A stretch of 64,000 nucleotides of DNA from Albugo candida (taxonomy: Eukaryota > Oomycota > Peronosporomycetes > Albuginales): positions 124,001 to 188,000 of the forward strand of contig JBDOQK010000058.1 of the NCBI GenBank assembly GCA_040437565.1, read 5' to 3'. Shown one piece after another: positions 34,990 to 48,000 of this stretch (position 1 is its first letter; each line of letters begins with the position of its first letter). The notes beneath the pieces were generated by a model, which was not told the origin of the DNA, did not search any database, and saw nothing but the letters and a program-made list of their open reading frames with translations. Made by a program: the position numbers and the translations under genes.

Positions 34990-35340
34990 TAGATTTCAGA
35001 AGTTAGCGCACCTGTTACTATGGATTCTATTGCTTCAGCTCTCTCAGTTATCAGCAAAGCTTGATCTTTTCGCATACAAGGACGTTGATAGCGTAGATGA
35101 AGTAATCTGCAACATCGAACGCTGGTGAAACACAGCTGGGCCTCACGCCAACTAGATGGTCGCAAGCAAGAATAATGTCTCACAATCGTTACATGGTGAT
35201 GGCATCGACAGACTACTAATCTCCGTCGGCAGCATTCAAACAACCTCGCTAGTTGGAAAAGGTCATCCTGAACATTCTTAACGTAGCGAATGGCTACCAT
35301 TTCTTGAAGAATGGCCGAGGTGGAAGGAAGAAAGGAGGAC
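34990..35340 (+). pseudogene. Decayed small secreted-protein gene, unit B copy
   Basis: It matches 42250-42660. The hydrophobic LLLQLSQLSA signal core and the KDVDS block are kept, but no ATG remains at the aligned start. A possible GTAATC donor and CAACTAG acceptor would place the following ATGGTCGC block in frame, though it soon stops. Confidence 0.45.
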
Positions 35341-36921
35341 TATTATTTTTGCGATTAGATGCTTTCTGTGGCTACAAAGCTAACACATGTGCGTCCTATG
35401 CCAGATAGCAAGAATCTCACCTGTCTGTAAACATCACACCTAGCATCTCATCCATGATGCTGGTACCGATCGATCGTACACAGTTTATAATTGTCGAAGT
35501 ACACATCAATGGATGATGCGTTTATAAGGTACATGGGACCTGGGTAGCAAGTACTTACCGTCCAGACCACTACAACATAGTAACGCTCGAACCTCTTCAA
35601 TGTATGCCTCAACACTTGCGTAATTCTCATGCAGCAATCCTGGGATCATCTACTTTATCCTCCCTCCACACCACGTATGATAGCATTGTTGAACAAATTC
35701 AGCCAAAATTCAAAGTCACCTTCCGAGGGAAAACACAAACTAACGAATGAGCCGTAACAATTTCCTTTATCTGAATGCCCTCAGCCATGAAGTTATCCGA
35801 AGAAACCCATCCTTGGCAGAAAAATGGTTTTCGATGCAGATTTTTGTGATCTCACGACTACACGGTGCGCTCGACTTTTATTTGACTTCCAAAAGAGCAA
35901 AAAAGAATATCTTTTGGAAGCCTCCAGAGAACCTGATTCAAAATAACGGTAAATTTGGCTTCAAGGCCGATTTTGTAGTAAGTCTTTACCATGCTCATAC
36001 AACGAAAATGATGAATCAGGTATTAACAGCATTGTGGTACAAGTGAAACTGCTTGGACAATATGAAACTTTCAGCGCGTTGATCGCTACAAATCTAACGC
36101 ATCTGAGCGTGGACTTCGCCCAAGAAAACTTTATTAGACAAAAGTAGTTCAGACAAGTATAAAAAACAATATTTCGTAGTCGATGAGGGAGGCAAGCACC
36201 ATAGCGGTTGATAGATACATTTGATCAATTGGACGATGCGAGCACCAGCCGTGAAGAGAGCCGTGAAGCTGCTCATTTCATATAAGCCTTTCAGCATAGA
36301 GGTCTTTGATTTTGGATTTTTATCAGACGAAACTCTGGAACTCAGAAAAGAAGGCTGGGAAAGCAGTTGGAAGAATGTTATTTGACTAAATGAAACTTTA
36401 TTTTTTTTACTAAGCAAAGAAGCTTCCCAGCAATATGTCCAGCCCACATCGCTGCGGAGCTCAGGAACAGACCTCCCTAGCGATCCGTAAGCGCGCAACC
36501 CCCGAAAAGCGCAATGCCCGAATCTAGTAAACGCCTTTCCAGGCGTCAGCGATCACTGATGAGGCTAGATATTCAGACCGCTGGTTGAAAGGGAAACTCA
36601 ATCAAAACATCTTCAAGGTTAGGGAACTCAAACCATTCCACGAGAACTATGATTAAGTACGACAATGGCTAAATGATGAGGAGACCGGTGCAGTGTATAT
36701 TGGAGCAGTTGGCATAGCCCGTCAACACTCGAAGCAAAGCTATGTAGATCTGTTTGTATGATCTTTCATCAATACACTGTGCGCTATACTGGTTGCGCAT
36801 TGTCGTTAGGTGATCAACCATGAAATGAAAAACGTCTTCCGCAAGAAGAATCTGGCATCTATTATCAAATGACCCCTGACCGCACTATCGCACAACAATT
36901 CACGAGTGCTCCAGCACTAAA

Positions 36922-37021
36922 NNNNNNNNNNNNNNNNNNNNNNNNNNNNNNNNNNNNNNNNNNNNNNNNNNNNNNNNNNNNNNNNNNNNNNNNNNNNNNN
37001 NNNNNNNNNNNNNNNNNNNNN
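36922..37021. other. 100-N gap, no clear flanking overlap
   Basis: The flanks show no repeated sequence, so real bases may be missing here. Confidence 0.8.
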
Positions 37022-37279
37022 ACAAGTGTCTTGTGTCAAATGAGAATCAGAGGCACCAGGAGTACTTCTACCGCATTACAGAAGCTGTAAAACGGCTTAT
37101 TTAAAGAGGCAAGCAGACTCAAAGAGATCCCAAGTAGATCTATTCAGAAAGTGCGGAGCATTCAATACGAGTCGGATACTGGCGGCTTCCCGGTTGGACT
37201 GCTCGCCCCATTCCATCAAATAGTTAGAGAAGACTATTCTAGTGAGTAAAATGAATAAGTGAGTTCTGGTGGGAGATGC

Positions 37280-37700
37280 TGTGAACCTTTGTTTGTTGTC
37301 GCTGGTGTTATGCGTCCAGTCTTCGCGCTCGCGGAGCTATTATCACCAGCAAGATTTAGAGACACAATTTATCTTCGGATGTACTATTTACCTGACTGTC
37401 CTATCTGTTTGTGAGCATCTCTCTGTAGCTTATTGCTAGATTTCACAGCTGCTCGCTCGAAAGCTGTTTTATCAGCATCTGGGTCGACCTGACCTCTTCG
37501 GCTTGGTTCCAATTGAATTCTGTGCCTTTCTTGGTGTGGCCTGCTGGCTGACATCACCAGTTGGTAGCGGCGCATCTGTAATGGCATCGTGTACTGAAGG
37601 TGCCGAGATTCTCGTTATATTGCTTACTTTTGCATTCGGATTGTATGACTTCAGAAGAGTTAAGTGTAATGTCTGATGAGAATGATGTGAGGCGGGGTAC
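37280..37700 (+). pseudogene. Relic of the intron-bearing secreted-type gene, unit B copy
   Basis: Collinear with 30136-30620, with the same LLSLVLCVQ-like core and GRPDLFGLVPI block. The donor site is weaker here (GTAATG) and the first ATG is lost. Confidence 0.4.
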
Positions 37701-40091
37701 AGTGTATATTCTCCACTCTTGCCAGCAAGCCGTTTCGGAGGGGATATTGTTGATTAACTTACATGTATGGGGCATCATCAAAAGTTTACGATCCAGCAGT
37801 CATGAAGGCAATTCACGATAAGAGTGGACGTCATGTATTTCAGAACTCGATGACGATGAGAATTCTCAATGAAAGTAGCTACAAATCACTGGTCCTTTTG
37901 ACGACTACACATATGATGATGATGAATGGGAGACGGGTATACTCGAAAAGAATTGTGAGAGGTAAGGAACCACACAGCATATTTACTTGGTAACGCAGTG
38001 AAGGAATTCCCTCAGCACGCTGATCTGGATCGGCTCCAAGCTGTACTTTGTGCAAGATCTCTCAGATTGAGTTACTTGCATCCTCGAGCCACGTAGTCTT
38101 TTTCTTTGACGTACTAAAGATCATTGGGACGAGAGGTAGTGAGGTAAGTGTAATGAAAAGAGCCGGGTCATTATCATAATCCTTACCAAGCAACGAAAGG
38201 CAATATTCATTTTCGCGGTACATCTGTAACATCTGTAACAAAAATGCCGAGAGAACTTTGCAGTAAGAAGAGAACAATATTGAATCATTGGCTTTAAGCA
38301 ACTGTTCAGACGTCTCCAGTTTGACGCTAACGACACTAAAGCTATACGTTCTCTTCTGGACTTCTCAATCTTCTTACATGCCGACATTCGAAGCGGAGAG
38401 CGATAGCCAGCCGTGATAGTGCTCGTGATTGCTCTATCAATCGAAAAGCACATGAGTCTGCGAATCGTATATCAAATGCAGAGATCAAAATTTTTTTTGT
38501 CGCTCAGACAACTGGCAGTATTATTATAGTCTTCATACTCATCAGTATTGCAATCTGAGGCTGTTATGTTAACATCTCACCGGCAGTCAAAGTGACTTAA
38601 ACGCAACACTTTGTAGCAAAGGTTTTTATATGAAAGTAGTTTGTAAATGCCAAATCAAATCTTTCCAATGATTTGTATATTTTACATGACGGGCAACATG
38701 TAATGTGGAGCCTTCATTGAAGCTACTATTTTTAACCATGCAGTTCTTCTATCACGAATGTACCAGCGGGAAAGGCTTTCTAGATGTCTGGCAACACACT
38801 TTCACATATCATGGCTAAGAAGATTGTGTCACAGAAAGAACTTCTGCTACTTCTTGTCTCGCAATTTCAGTGATCTTCGGGCTGGATATCGAAAACACAG
38901 CCCAATTGAGAGTTTCACCACCTGCCATACTGCATAAGCGAACACAAGTGTACAAAAATGCTTTACTGTTGACGAACGAACAGGTTTTGAAATTGAATTG
39001 GTTCATATTTTGGACGAAAGGCTGAAATACTTGCGGAAGTTCCTCTTGCATGGCAATGAGCTACTCAGCTAAATCAACTTTTTCTTAGACGGGAAGAGTA
39101 TCAGCAATCACAATCAAATTGTTTCTCTGTGCGTGCACCAAAGTATCGGCTGTAATATGATAAAACGTCTTACAAACAGGAACGGTCATCCATATCATCA
39201 GTAGCTTTGTCTCAACAGCACAGTACAAATCACTAGATTGTTGAGAAAGAAATCATCACGATGATTTTGATTGATCTTTCCTACAACAACAAAATGAGCT
39301 TTGTGAACATTTAATCCAAAACTGCAATGTTGCCCATCTTCTAGCGGCAAAGATCATTCCATAGTATGGCCGATAGGGGCAATCTTTAACTCATGCAACC
39401 AATAGGTCTCATAACATGCGTCCGTTTTCTGTATCAAATTGTTCGTTTCTTTCATTAAACGAGTAAGAATGTGGTAGGAGAAGGCATACATCCCCCGAAT
39501 GCTTGATATCCACATTCTGAAGAATATTTGAGTATTTGTATCGCTAGTGGATCACTATGACGACGGATGTAAAATCGCAGCTATGAAAAAGAAATCCGTT
39601 AAGCTCACCAACTTTTAGATACATATGACATGCTTTTAACTCGACGTGGAATCGAGAGTAATCGGAAGTGAATTAAAGCCATACTTACTGACTTGACCTA
39701 TATAATGTCGCTTCGGAATTCAAAGACTAGGTATGGGCGCTAGAACACAGTTTTTGCGAATGAAACTCCCTCACGTTTGCACTTTAAACATCGACGTATC
39801 ACCTGGTTACGGGAATACATCATATAATCACTACGAAGCTGTACTGATCAAAAATATTGGTCGAATTAAAATACTAAGCTAGGAAGTTTTCTACCTCTAC
39901 ATGAAGTGCAGCCTGAAATCCGCTATTGTTAATTTAGGTAAATCTTCCTGCTTGCTTATCGACCATTATAAGCTCCTTAACAGCACTTTTAGTCCTGTCT
40001 ATCGTGCCAAGTCTCTTCGAACTATGATGCTCTCTTCACTTTGTCGTTTTCGTTTTTAATCGTAAAGTACTTTGCTTCTTTTTCATATTTG

Positions 40092-41744
40092 CTAAGCACT
40101 CTTGTTGCTTACACCTTTTGTAGTAAGGTCCAAAATTGTCGCAACCACTTCAAAGTTTAATGGCTGAAGATCAAAACCCACTTTCAGCTTTCTATAGTGA
40201 ATGACTTTGCTGATCTTACGGTTCTCACAAACCCTCATCACATGACTATACTCGAATCGGCCTGTGAGAATATACCCTGACACAGACGACAAGACGTATG
40301 TATTGCTTACTGCTGCAATGCAAAAAGCCAACTTCCGGAATGCGCCGTCCTTTTCACCATCCGTTATATCAAACTCGAAAAACCAAACAGAGTCCTCAGA
40401 CGGATCAGATTCAAGATGACTGATAGCGCTTATCAAGGTCGCTTCTGCATTAGTCTGTATCGGAAGAGGTGATAGAGAATGATCTGTCATCAAAGATGAA
40501 TGTCTCTGAGCTGCTCCATCAAATATACGAGATTCTGTGACTGAAGGCGCCTTGTCCTTCGGTAATAGCTTTTCTATTTCCCGCAAAAAATGACAAACAT
40601 TTTCGGACAGACCATTAAAGAATTTACAGAGCTTCACACACCTGATTGCAAAGGTTTGCACGTCTAACGGCGAAGAAAAAAAAAGCAGAGCGCTTCTTTT
40701 TGAAGTCAGACGAAAATTTTCCAGTGCTTTCTTTATGACTACCCAGTCGACAGTACTCATCAAACAACGCGAACATGTTGTCATACCTCTAACTTCACTT
40801 TTCTTTTTGTTTGAGGTGTAGACCAAATCTTCGTACTCTGAACGAGATTTCGTACTGAACGAATGATGCACGCAATGATAAAGAGATGACCATTTTTGGA
40901 TGGAAGAAGTAGTTCCAGACTGTCTGATTGTATGCTGGAACAATTCAGTATTATGATACACAAAGCTGGAGATATAGGAGGAAACGCCTTGGGTTGATGT
41001 GTACAGATGTCGCACAAGCCAATGGATTTCAGATCCCCATCCAATGGTGCCACATGAATAGCCGCATCGATGCATTATATCCTCTTGTGTTTCAATAGTA
41101 GTGTAACGAAGCACCCATTGATGATTCCTTGTGCTTGGATTAGAAATCAAGTACCTTTCGTCATTGTCGCCGGGAGCCAAGCACCGGAGGCAACCGAGGA
41201 TCCATAGTTCGGGAATATTTTTTCTCAAAAGTAAGCAATATGTCCTCGAATCGAGGCCAGAAGAGCGTATTTCTCTATTGTTCGCAGCATCACTTACTCG
41301 TATGTTCAAATCGAAGCCAAATAGCCGGATTCCTCTAGGTGCCTCGCTACTGTCATCACGCCCCATTCGTACTGTTTTTCTCAAAATATTCACAAGTTTT
41401 TTATCTTCTTCTGGTACAAAGTCATCGGGATTGGAAATCAGTTTACTACAGATCTTTCTGCCCCTGTTACAGCTCTGCTCAATATATGTAAAAGGAATGT
41501 CGTCAGTGATGTCTGCGTACATCCTCAATATACCAGATTTAGACTCTTTTTTTGCGTCGTTCTCGTCATCCTTGATTGCACCATACGTAAAATTTGCGTA
41601 CGGAACAAAATGCTGAATACACCTGTGACAAGTCGAAAGTCTCTCATGATTTTTCTGTACAGCCGTGCTGATTCTGTATGCGCCAGTATTTAGTCCCTGG
41701 AAGAAGGGTACAAGAACAGCGGTCACCCTCATTGCAGAACGCAT
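40092..41744 (-). CDS. CHxC-type cysteine-rich secreted protein, paralog 3
   Basis: An open frame of 550 residues. The ATG at 41744 gives a signal peptide (MRSAMRVTAVLVPFFQGLNT) and CHRC at residues 39-42. It shares with paralog 2 the YADITDDIPFTYIEQSC, ELWILGCLRCLAPGD, RCGYSCGTIGWG, YHCVHHSF, CSRCLM and FCIAAVSNTYVLS landmarks in the same order. It lacks about 45 residues of the middle region of paralog 2. Repeated CxxC pairs suggest a disulfide-rich or metal-binding fold, which is inference. It is the best-preserved member with the clearest start. Confidence 0.8.
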   Translation of the reverse strand: MRSAMRVTAVLVPFFQGLNTGAYRISTAVQKNHERLSTCHRCIQHFVPYANFTYGAIKDDENDAKKESKSGILRMYADITDDIPFTYIEQSCNRGRKICSKLISNPDDFVPEEDKKLVNILRKTVRMGRDDSSEAPRGIRLFGFDLNIRVSDAANNREIRSSGLDSRTYCLLLRKNIPELWILGCLRCLAPGDNDERYLISNPSTRNHQWVLRYTTIETQEDIMHRCGYSCGTIGWGSEIHWLVRHLYTSTQGVSSYISSFVYHNTELFQHTIRQSGTTSSIQKWSSLYHCVHHSFSTKSRSEYEDLVYTSNKKKSEVRGMTTCSRCLMSTVDWVVIKKALENFRLTSKRSALLFFSSPLDVQTFAIRCVKLCKFFNGLSENVCHFLREIEKLLPKDKAPSVTESRIFDGAAQRHSSLMTDHSLSPLPIQTNAEATLISAISHLESDPSEDSVWFFEFDITDGEKDGAFRKLAFCIAAVSNTYVLSSVSGYILTGRFEYSHVMRVCENRKISKVIHYRKLKVGFDLQPLNFEVVATILDLTTKGVSNKSA

Positions 41745-41828
41745 TGTGAGCTTCTGTGTCTTTATTCTATAATGTGGACATGCAACTTATCTTATTTCCA
41801 TATAGGCAGACTACAAGCACGAAGGGTA
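41742..41828 (-). promoter_or_regulatory. Conserved upstream block of paralog 3
   Basis: It aligns with 34465-34550 upstream of paralog 2 and covers the start codon and the first 85 bp before it. Confidence 0.4.
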
Positions 41829-42249
41829 CATAACTTTGAATCCATATAAGCGTCTTCAAGACTATGTAGCATGTGTAGTTTGCTGAGGCATATCATGTGC
41901 TCTCTTCATTGCGCTATCGTTGTGATTGGCTACTAGTACACCGCTACTGGTCTAAATAAAATAAGTAGAAGGTCAGAATAGGTCTAATTACCTTGTACTT
42001 TACGGGCACTTTCCAAAAATATGGTAAGACTGCTTTTAAACATGCAAAATAACTTCAATAAAAACAAAGAAGAAATCTCGTCTTCATTCATATTAGCTAG
42101 TCGGACAAATAAATGATAGATGATACACAATCAAGTAAAAGACAGTCTCGTAACAGTTTCAACACTGGAAGCGTCGATCAGAAATTAGGAGAAGGCTTTG
42201 AAGGAACCGTTGCATAGAATGAGTGTCTATTAGGGTTGCTTGTACCCAA

Positions 42250-42435
42250 ATGAAAGCTCAACTTTCTAAACAGCGTTCAACATGCGTGAACCTGTTAGTA
42301 TGGAGTCTATTGCTTCAGCTCTCTCAGCTATCAGCACAGCCTGATATTTTTGAATGCAAGGACGTTGATAGCACCTTTGAGGGTAAACTGCAACATCGAA
42401 CGCTGGTGAAAATAGCTGGCACAAACGCCAACTAG
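42250..42435 (+). CDS. Possible small secreted protein, 61 residues
   Basis: The ATG at 42250 starts a short basic stretch, then VNLLVWSLLLQLSQLSA, a good signal-peptide core with cleavage near LSA-Q. The mature part is only about 32 residues with one Cys. Sequence conserved with unit B (ATGGTCGC onward) continues after the stop, so this may be the first exon or a remnant of a larger gene. Low certainty. Confidence 0.35.
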   Translation: MKAQLSKQRSTCVNLLVWSLLLQLSQLSAQPDIFECKDVDSTFEGKLQHRTLVKIAGTNAN

Positions 42436-43584
42436 ATGGTCGCAAGCAAGAATAATGTCCTACAATCGTTACACAGTGATGGGATTAACAGACTACTAAG
42501 TTTAATCGACGGCATTCAAACCACCCTCGCTACTTTTGAAAACGTTATTCTCAACATTCTCAGCTTTGCCTGAAAAACGTCGCGAATGGCTACTATTTTC
42601 ATTGAAGAATGGCTGAGGTGGAAGAAAGAATAGAGAACTATTGTGTTTGCGTTTAGAAGGTTTTCTGCAGCTACAAAGGTAAGATGTATGCGTTCTTTCC
42701 TAGATAGCAAAGAATCTCACCTGTTTCTAAACACCATATCTAGCATCTCGTCCATGATGCTGGTACCAATCGTTCCTAAACAGCTTACAATCGTCGAAAT
42801 ACACATCAATGGCTGCTACAATCAGAATGTACATGGGGCCTGAGCAAAAAATCATGCAAATATCCACCGTTCAGACCACTACAACACGGCACCACTCGGA
42901 CCTCTCCGATATATGCATCAACGTTTGTGCAATTCTCATGTAGCAATCCTGGGACCGTTGCCTTTCTTCTCCCAAACCACGCGAAGCGCTTTTTTTATGC
43001 TTCCCGTTTGTTGTATAGAGCACCTTGCAATGGAAAAGATGAATTATCGAATGAGCCGGAAAAAAACAAGTTCCCTGAATGCCCTCAGCTATGAAAGTCG
43101 TCCGAAGAAGACTATCTTTGGCAAAAAGTGTTTATTCAATTGGATTTTTCGTATGGGGTGTTCACGACTGCAAGTTTTGGTTTGGCAGTCAAATAAACAA
43201 AAGAGAAGTTCCTGTGGAAGCTCTCAGAGAGCTTGATTGTACCAAAAGAAAATCTGGCCCAAAAGTTCGAGTTTGTGATAAGTCTTCTGTCATGCTCACA
43301 TATTAACTTCTGGTCAAACTACTAGAGTTGAGTACATTCAGATCATGCTTTTCTTTGCTGCTTTCTCATGAATTTGCTGCTGGGGTGCAAATAAAATTGC
43401 TCGAGCAATACAAAACTTTTGGAGTGCTGATCGAGACCAAATCTAACACATCCGGGAATGAATTTGGCCCAGGATATGTAATTAGAATGAAGTAGTTTCG
43501 ACAAGTGTTCACTACAATATTTTGGGGTTGATCAGGGATACAAGCACCATAACGGTTGATAGATACATTTGATCAATTGCACAG

Positions 43585-43953
43585 ATGCGAGCCCCAGCCG
43601 GTGAAGCAAAGGCGCGAAGATGCTCGTTTCATAGGATCTATGAATTAAAGAGGTATTTGATTTGGAATTTAAAAGCTCTTAGCAACGTGTCGAGCTCACA
43701 CATCGCTGCGGAACACGGGGAAAGACATCCCATTGCGATCCATATGCGTGCAAAAACCGAAAACGCGAAGCCCGTATCCAGCCTAAACTACGTCGGCGAA
43801 TCACTGACGAGGCTAGATAATCAAACGCTTGAAAAAATGGGAAACTCAATCAAACCACCTTCAAGGTTAGGGAGCTCTAAGCATTCCAGGAGGAGTAAAC
43901 TTGGGTACGACAATGATTTAGATAATGAGGAGATCTGTGCAGTTGATATCTGA
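43585..43953 (+). CDS. Unassigned 122-codon frame shared with unit B relic
   Basis: A basic, Ser/Asn-rich product with no recognised domain. The sequence is collinear with about 36.24-36.68 kb of unit B, where the frame is broken. It may be a relic. Confidence 0.25.
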   Translation: MRAPAGEAKARRCSFHRIYELKRYLIWNLKALSNVSSSHIAAEHGERHPIAIHMRAKTENAKPVSSLNYVGESLTRLDNQTLEKMGNSIKPPSRLGSSKHSRRSKLGYDNDLDNEEICAVDI

Positions 43954-45090
43954 AGCAGTTTGCATAGCTCCGTGAACACTTAATGAGAAGCTCTGTTGTT
44001 CTTTATGCATCCTCGTTCGGTACGCTATATTTTTTGCGCGTTCTCATTAGGTAATCAGCCATGAATTGATAAACGACTTTCAGAAAACGACTTTGGCTTC
44101 TATTATTAAATGACCCCTGACCGCAGATTGCTTCACCAACAAGCGAAATCGTTATGGGGTATTTTTCAAATGGCCAGACTGCACCAAGTGCATTATGTCA
44201 AAGATAACCTTTTATCACAGCTGAGACCATATTACCACGATGGTGACAATAGCTTGAATGCGTGTTCTTGATCGTAGTAACATCGGCGAAAAATAACAAA
44301 AAAAGTTGCGATTGCAAATGCTAGTCTCGTCCCAGAAATGCGGCCGACAGTTGAACTTGTACTCTTGAGTCAGCACAAAGATGCTGTGTAAGATGATCGC
44401 AATATTGCTTATGCATAATGGCGTGTCCGAAGAAAAAGATAGACCTGTTAAAACCGTAAGGCTCTAATATAAAAGCATAAAACAATCGATGCATCAATTT
44501 TCTTCAATATTTTTTTCTTTTACGAGAAAACCATTTTGATATCAATATTGTTGTTCGGCTTGTAGAGGAGCTGCACAAGCAGAAATACGCATCCATGTCA
44601 ATGAAGGCAGTGAACTTCGGTGTCGGTAGACTTATTGCTAAATGAGTAGATACGAAGATAATTTTTGAAAAGATTCCAATATTATTGACCTGGATAACAC
44701 GGGTATCCATGTACATTGGTTCATATCGACTGCACAGACTGTCGAAAAAATCTCGGAGGTAGAAATTCTACTGTGGTAAATAGAGTAGAGCCGGGCCGAT
44801 CTGAACTTTTTTCCAAGCAATGGGATTGTTCATGGTGGGAATCATTTAGCGGTAGTATGTACCAGCACACCGAAAAAACTTGCACAGAACAAAGAAGAAT
44901 CATACATAGTTCTCTAGCAAACCTAGTCCAGTATCTGATCTGAAGGCAGCGTCTTTGAAGATATACGTCCTCCTATAGACTAGTATATATTTACATGCCA
45001 ATATCCGAATAAAGAGCGATAGCGATTGTGCTAGCTCTCACTATTGTTATACAGAGCGCATCTGACATCCGTGCACGTGAACGCATATGC

Positions 45091-48000
45091 TGAATACATA
45101 TATCTATGTCTTTATCCGCATCCTCATTGAAATACAGGTTTTGCATCTTGAGCAAACACTAGGGATTATCATCTCCACTCATGTATTCTTTTCCCAATCG
45201 TGTGTGAGAAGAAGCGGTTCGCGTCGCTACAGCCTATGCACGAACAACGCCCGCTCAGCTCCTGCATGATGCCGCTTTCCTTTTCCATTTGACTTGGTAG
45301 AATCTTTGCAAGTTGGTCAGAAATGTACGGTGCAGTGCACAAATGATCATTTTCGTGTCCATTAACACAGTGCAGAATGTTATCTATATATCGTGCGAGA
45401 TGTGAGAGCCAAATAATTTCCACCGCTGGCAAATAATCTGGTCAGTGGGCAAGTGTGCTGAATTTGGTTTATCAGTCGACATTTATGTGCTGCCTTCACG
45501 CACGGAGCTCGTAGTACTCTAAGACTATCTTCGCGTCTTAAGAATGCGCTTGGCGAAATGCATTAGAAATGGACGCATCCGTCATATGGCAAGCGGAATT
45601 CCATATTTCGAGCACAAAATCGTTCTTACGGATATGAACTCAGCAACGTTTAGCTTCGTTTCTCTCTTGTTTTTAATTGAACTTTCGTCGTACACGATAG
45701 ATCAAGTTCACATAGCATGATGTCTTATGATAAAATAATTCGATCAACGCAAGCGAGACAAAGTTAAGCTAGTTGAATGCATGCATCATTTGGAGCATAA
45801 ACGCATCCTTGTGCACCGTGTGCTGCTGCATACGCTATACAGGAAAATTCTCTACGCTATATAGAGATATTAGTCATTCAGATCACGACTTTGCTGCTTC
45901 ACCACGTTGACACGAGTAATCTTGAAGCCTTCCCGCTGTAGAAAGAAGAAACAAATTGTGTTTGCAGCTCTCATGTTGCTTGGTGATGTAGAAGATTCCA
46001 GAGTATTTCAAGTGGTTGAAGACAGCATAATTTACATTCTTTCACCACACTTTATAGAAATCTTTGAGCGATATGCAGATTTAATTCCGTGTGCGTAAAT
46101 CGTGGCAAGTTGCTCTGTAAACGAAGTGATGGCGGTAAAGCTACCAATTTGCACGTCAGATGGTAGTTCAAGATCTCGTGCACTATCTGGTATTCGACTA
46201 AGCCACTTCTCAGCATAGTCATGTCGACTGTACGTTATCACATGTTCAAAGGGTACGATCATCTGCTATCTTCTGTCTCTGAATAAGAGCTTTAACGCGA
46301 ATTCGGCACGCACTATATTACTATATAGCGTGGATGCTGTGGTAAAAAATCAGAAAGGCGGTGTATCGTCGGCGATCTGATCGTGTTTGAAAGACAGCTT
46401 GGTATGGGGAGGGCTACCGAAAGATCTTACGTACATTGCGCGACTTCAACTTTAGTCTACTAGACATATTTCGTATGACGAATAAATACTAAAATATAAA
46501 GACTATTCCAGAAATCACAACTCATCAAGCAGTTTGAATCCATTTTTCAACGTTGATCAACGACCAATCGGTTCAAAAGAAGCTCTGATCAGTGCGTTAC
46601 TATCACGTGTGGAGACTGCTGGAAAAGCACGCATTAGATATACAGATCAGCCATGGACGCTTTAGGATGTAGTGCACCCTGATATCTGCTGCACTCGATC
46701 CATTGGCTTTGATTTGTTACAAAATTCTCAGCATAATCCTTTAGTGAGTTTTATAATCAATGCAGTCATCTGCTGCTGTCATACATTGTCTATACTGCTT
46801 ATTATGTAACCATATTATGCGTTCGATTTACGATATTTTCGAAGATCGAGAAGTCTACTTGCACATGCTGAAAAGACGCTACGTGATGCAACTTTGGCTA
46901 AAGTAGGGCCCGGCTTCCTTGGTCGTGTGCATGCTTGGAAATGGGTATCAGAACAACCAAAGCGTCATCTACGCCATCATGCTTACAACTTTGAGGGGTA
47001 TAATCACTACATCATGTCATTCATCCGAATGGATGCGACTCGTTCAATCATATTCCTGTTCGACGATTATTTCAGCCAAATGTTGGAGTTATAGAAGGTC
47101 ATGTAGCGCATATAATAGTGAAAAGGATGCAACGAATACTTTCATGCTTCTGTGTTACGTAAATCAGCTTTCATGTTATCCCTTTCCAATTACGTAAATC
47201 GGCTTTCATATATTCCGTTTCCAATTCCACGCTATAATCGCAAGGTCCACACGTCAATTTTGACAAAGCATGAAGCCACCGCCACTAACTAGCCTAACTA
47301 GCGGGCGAGTCTATGGCATGCTGATAGCCTCGGCATGCTATTCACATCGAAGAGAATTCACTTTTCTCACCTTCAACGTGAAGTTTATCGCTCAGCCTCC
47401 GAAACCAATATCAGTATCATCAGGCTGTCCGGGACTGTAGAAATGCAGATTTATCAAAATGGTGCCTATGGAATCTCACCTGGGGCAAACAACGTAGGTC
47501 TTAAGTCACAGCAAATAACAAACTCAAACGGGATAGTTATGACGCGCTCATAGCTCTTTACTACTTTTGACGTTCTTTTGTGAGAAAAATTAATAACTAG
47601 ATAGGTCAGCAATGCAACATTCCTCTCCTTTGATAAGCGATTTCTTTATAATGATATCTTTCCTTGCTTTTGAGGAAACACCAAACAAAGTAGATCAGTG
47701 AGCAGAAAAGAATGTGCGAGCTACATTAATGATACATGTGATGATGTGCATCCATGCAATATAATTTATAGCTAGAAAGCAAATGCTTTCTCTAACTTGT
47801 ACCATTTCTACGTCAAACCATCAGCTCAGTACTGAGCAATAATCATTTATGTCCGCATTGTACTCTTTGAATAACGTCAACAGTGATATCCTGATGTTCC
47901 GTTTAGCTGCCAAAGTGACATTTTGCTCAACGATTGATATTGTATCAGGCTTCGTAATCAGTGCCGGAGTAGTGACAACCAATGGCATAGATTTATCTAT

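Larger units (their letters stand above)
31256..38465. repeat. Tandem unit B (CHxC-family unit)
   Basis: It contains paralog 2 and relics shared with units A and C. It is about 7.2 kb. The ends are defined by the repeated border sequence, approximately. Confidence 0.65.
34551..40091. other. Gene-poor region between paralogs 2 and 3
   Basis: No intact gene. Within it lie a decayed small secreted-protein relic (34990-35340), a 99-codon frame at 35747-36046 with a broken counterpart near 43.04-43.3 kb, a gap, the second copy of the 30.1 kb relic, and the border of units B and C near 38.47 kb. Confidence 0.5.
38466..45090. repeat. Tandem unit C (CHxC-family unit)
   Basis: It contains paralog 3 and its relics. 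Its end near 44.98-45.09 kb resembles the ends of units A and B (ACATGCC, GAGCGATAGCGA and ACGCATATGCTGAA stretches). Confidence 0.6.

Noticed and set aside
46032-46262. Minus-strand 76-codon frame as another CHxC-family piece
   Set aside because: Only a loose resemblance to one C-terminal stretch (PFEHV) and no collinear neighbours.
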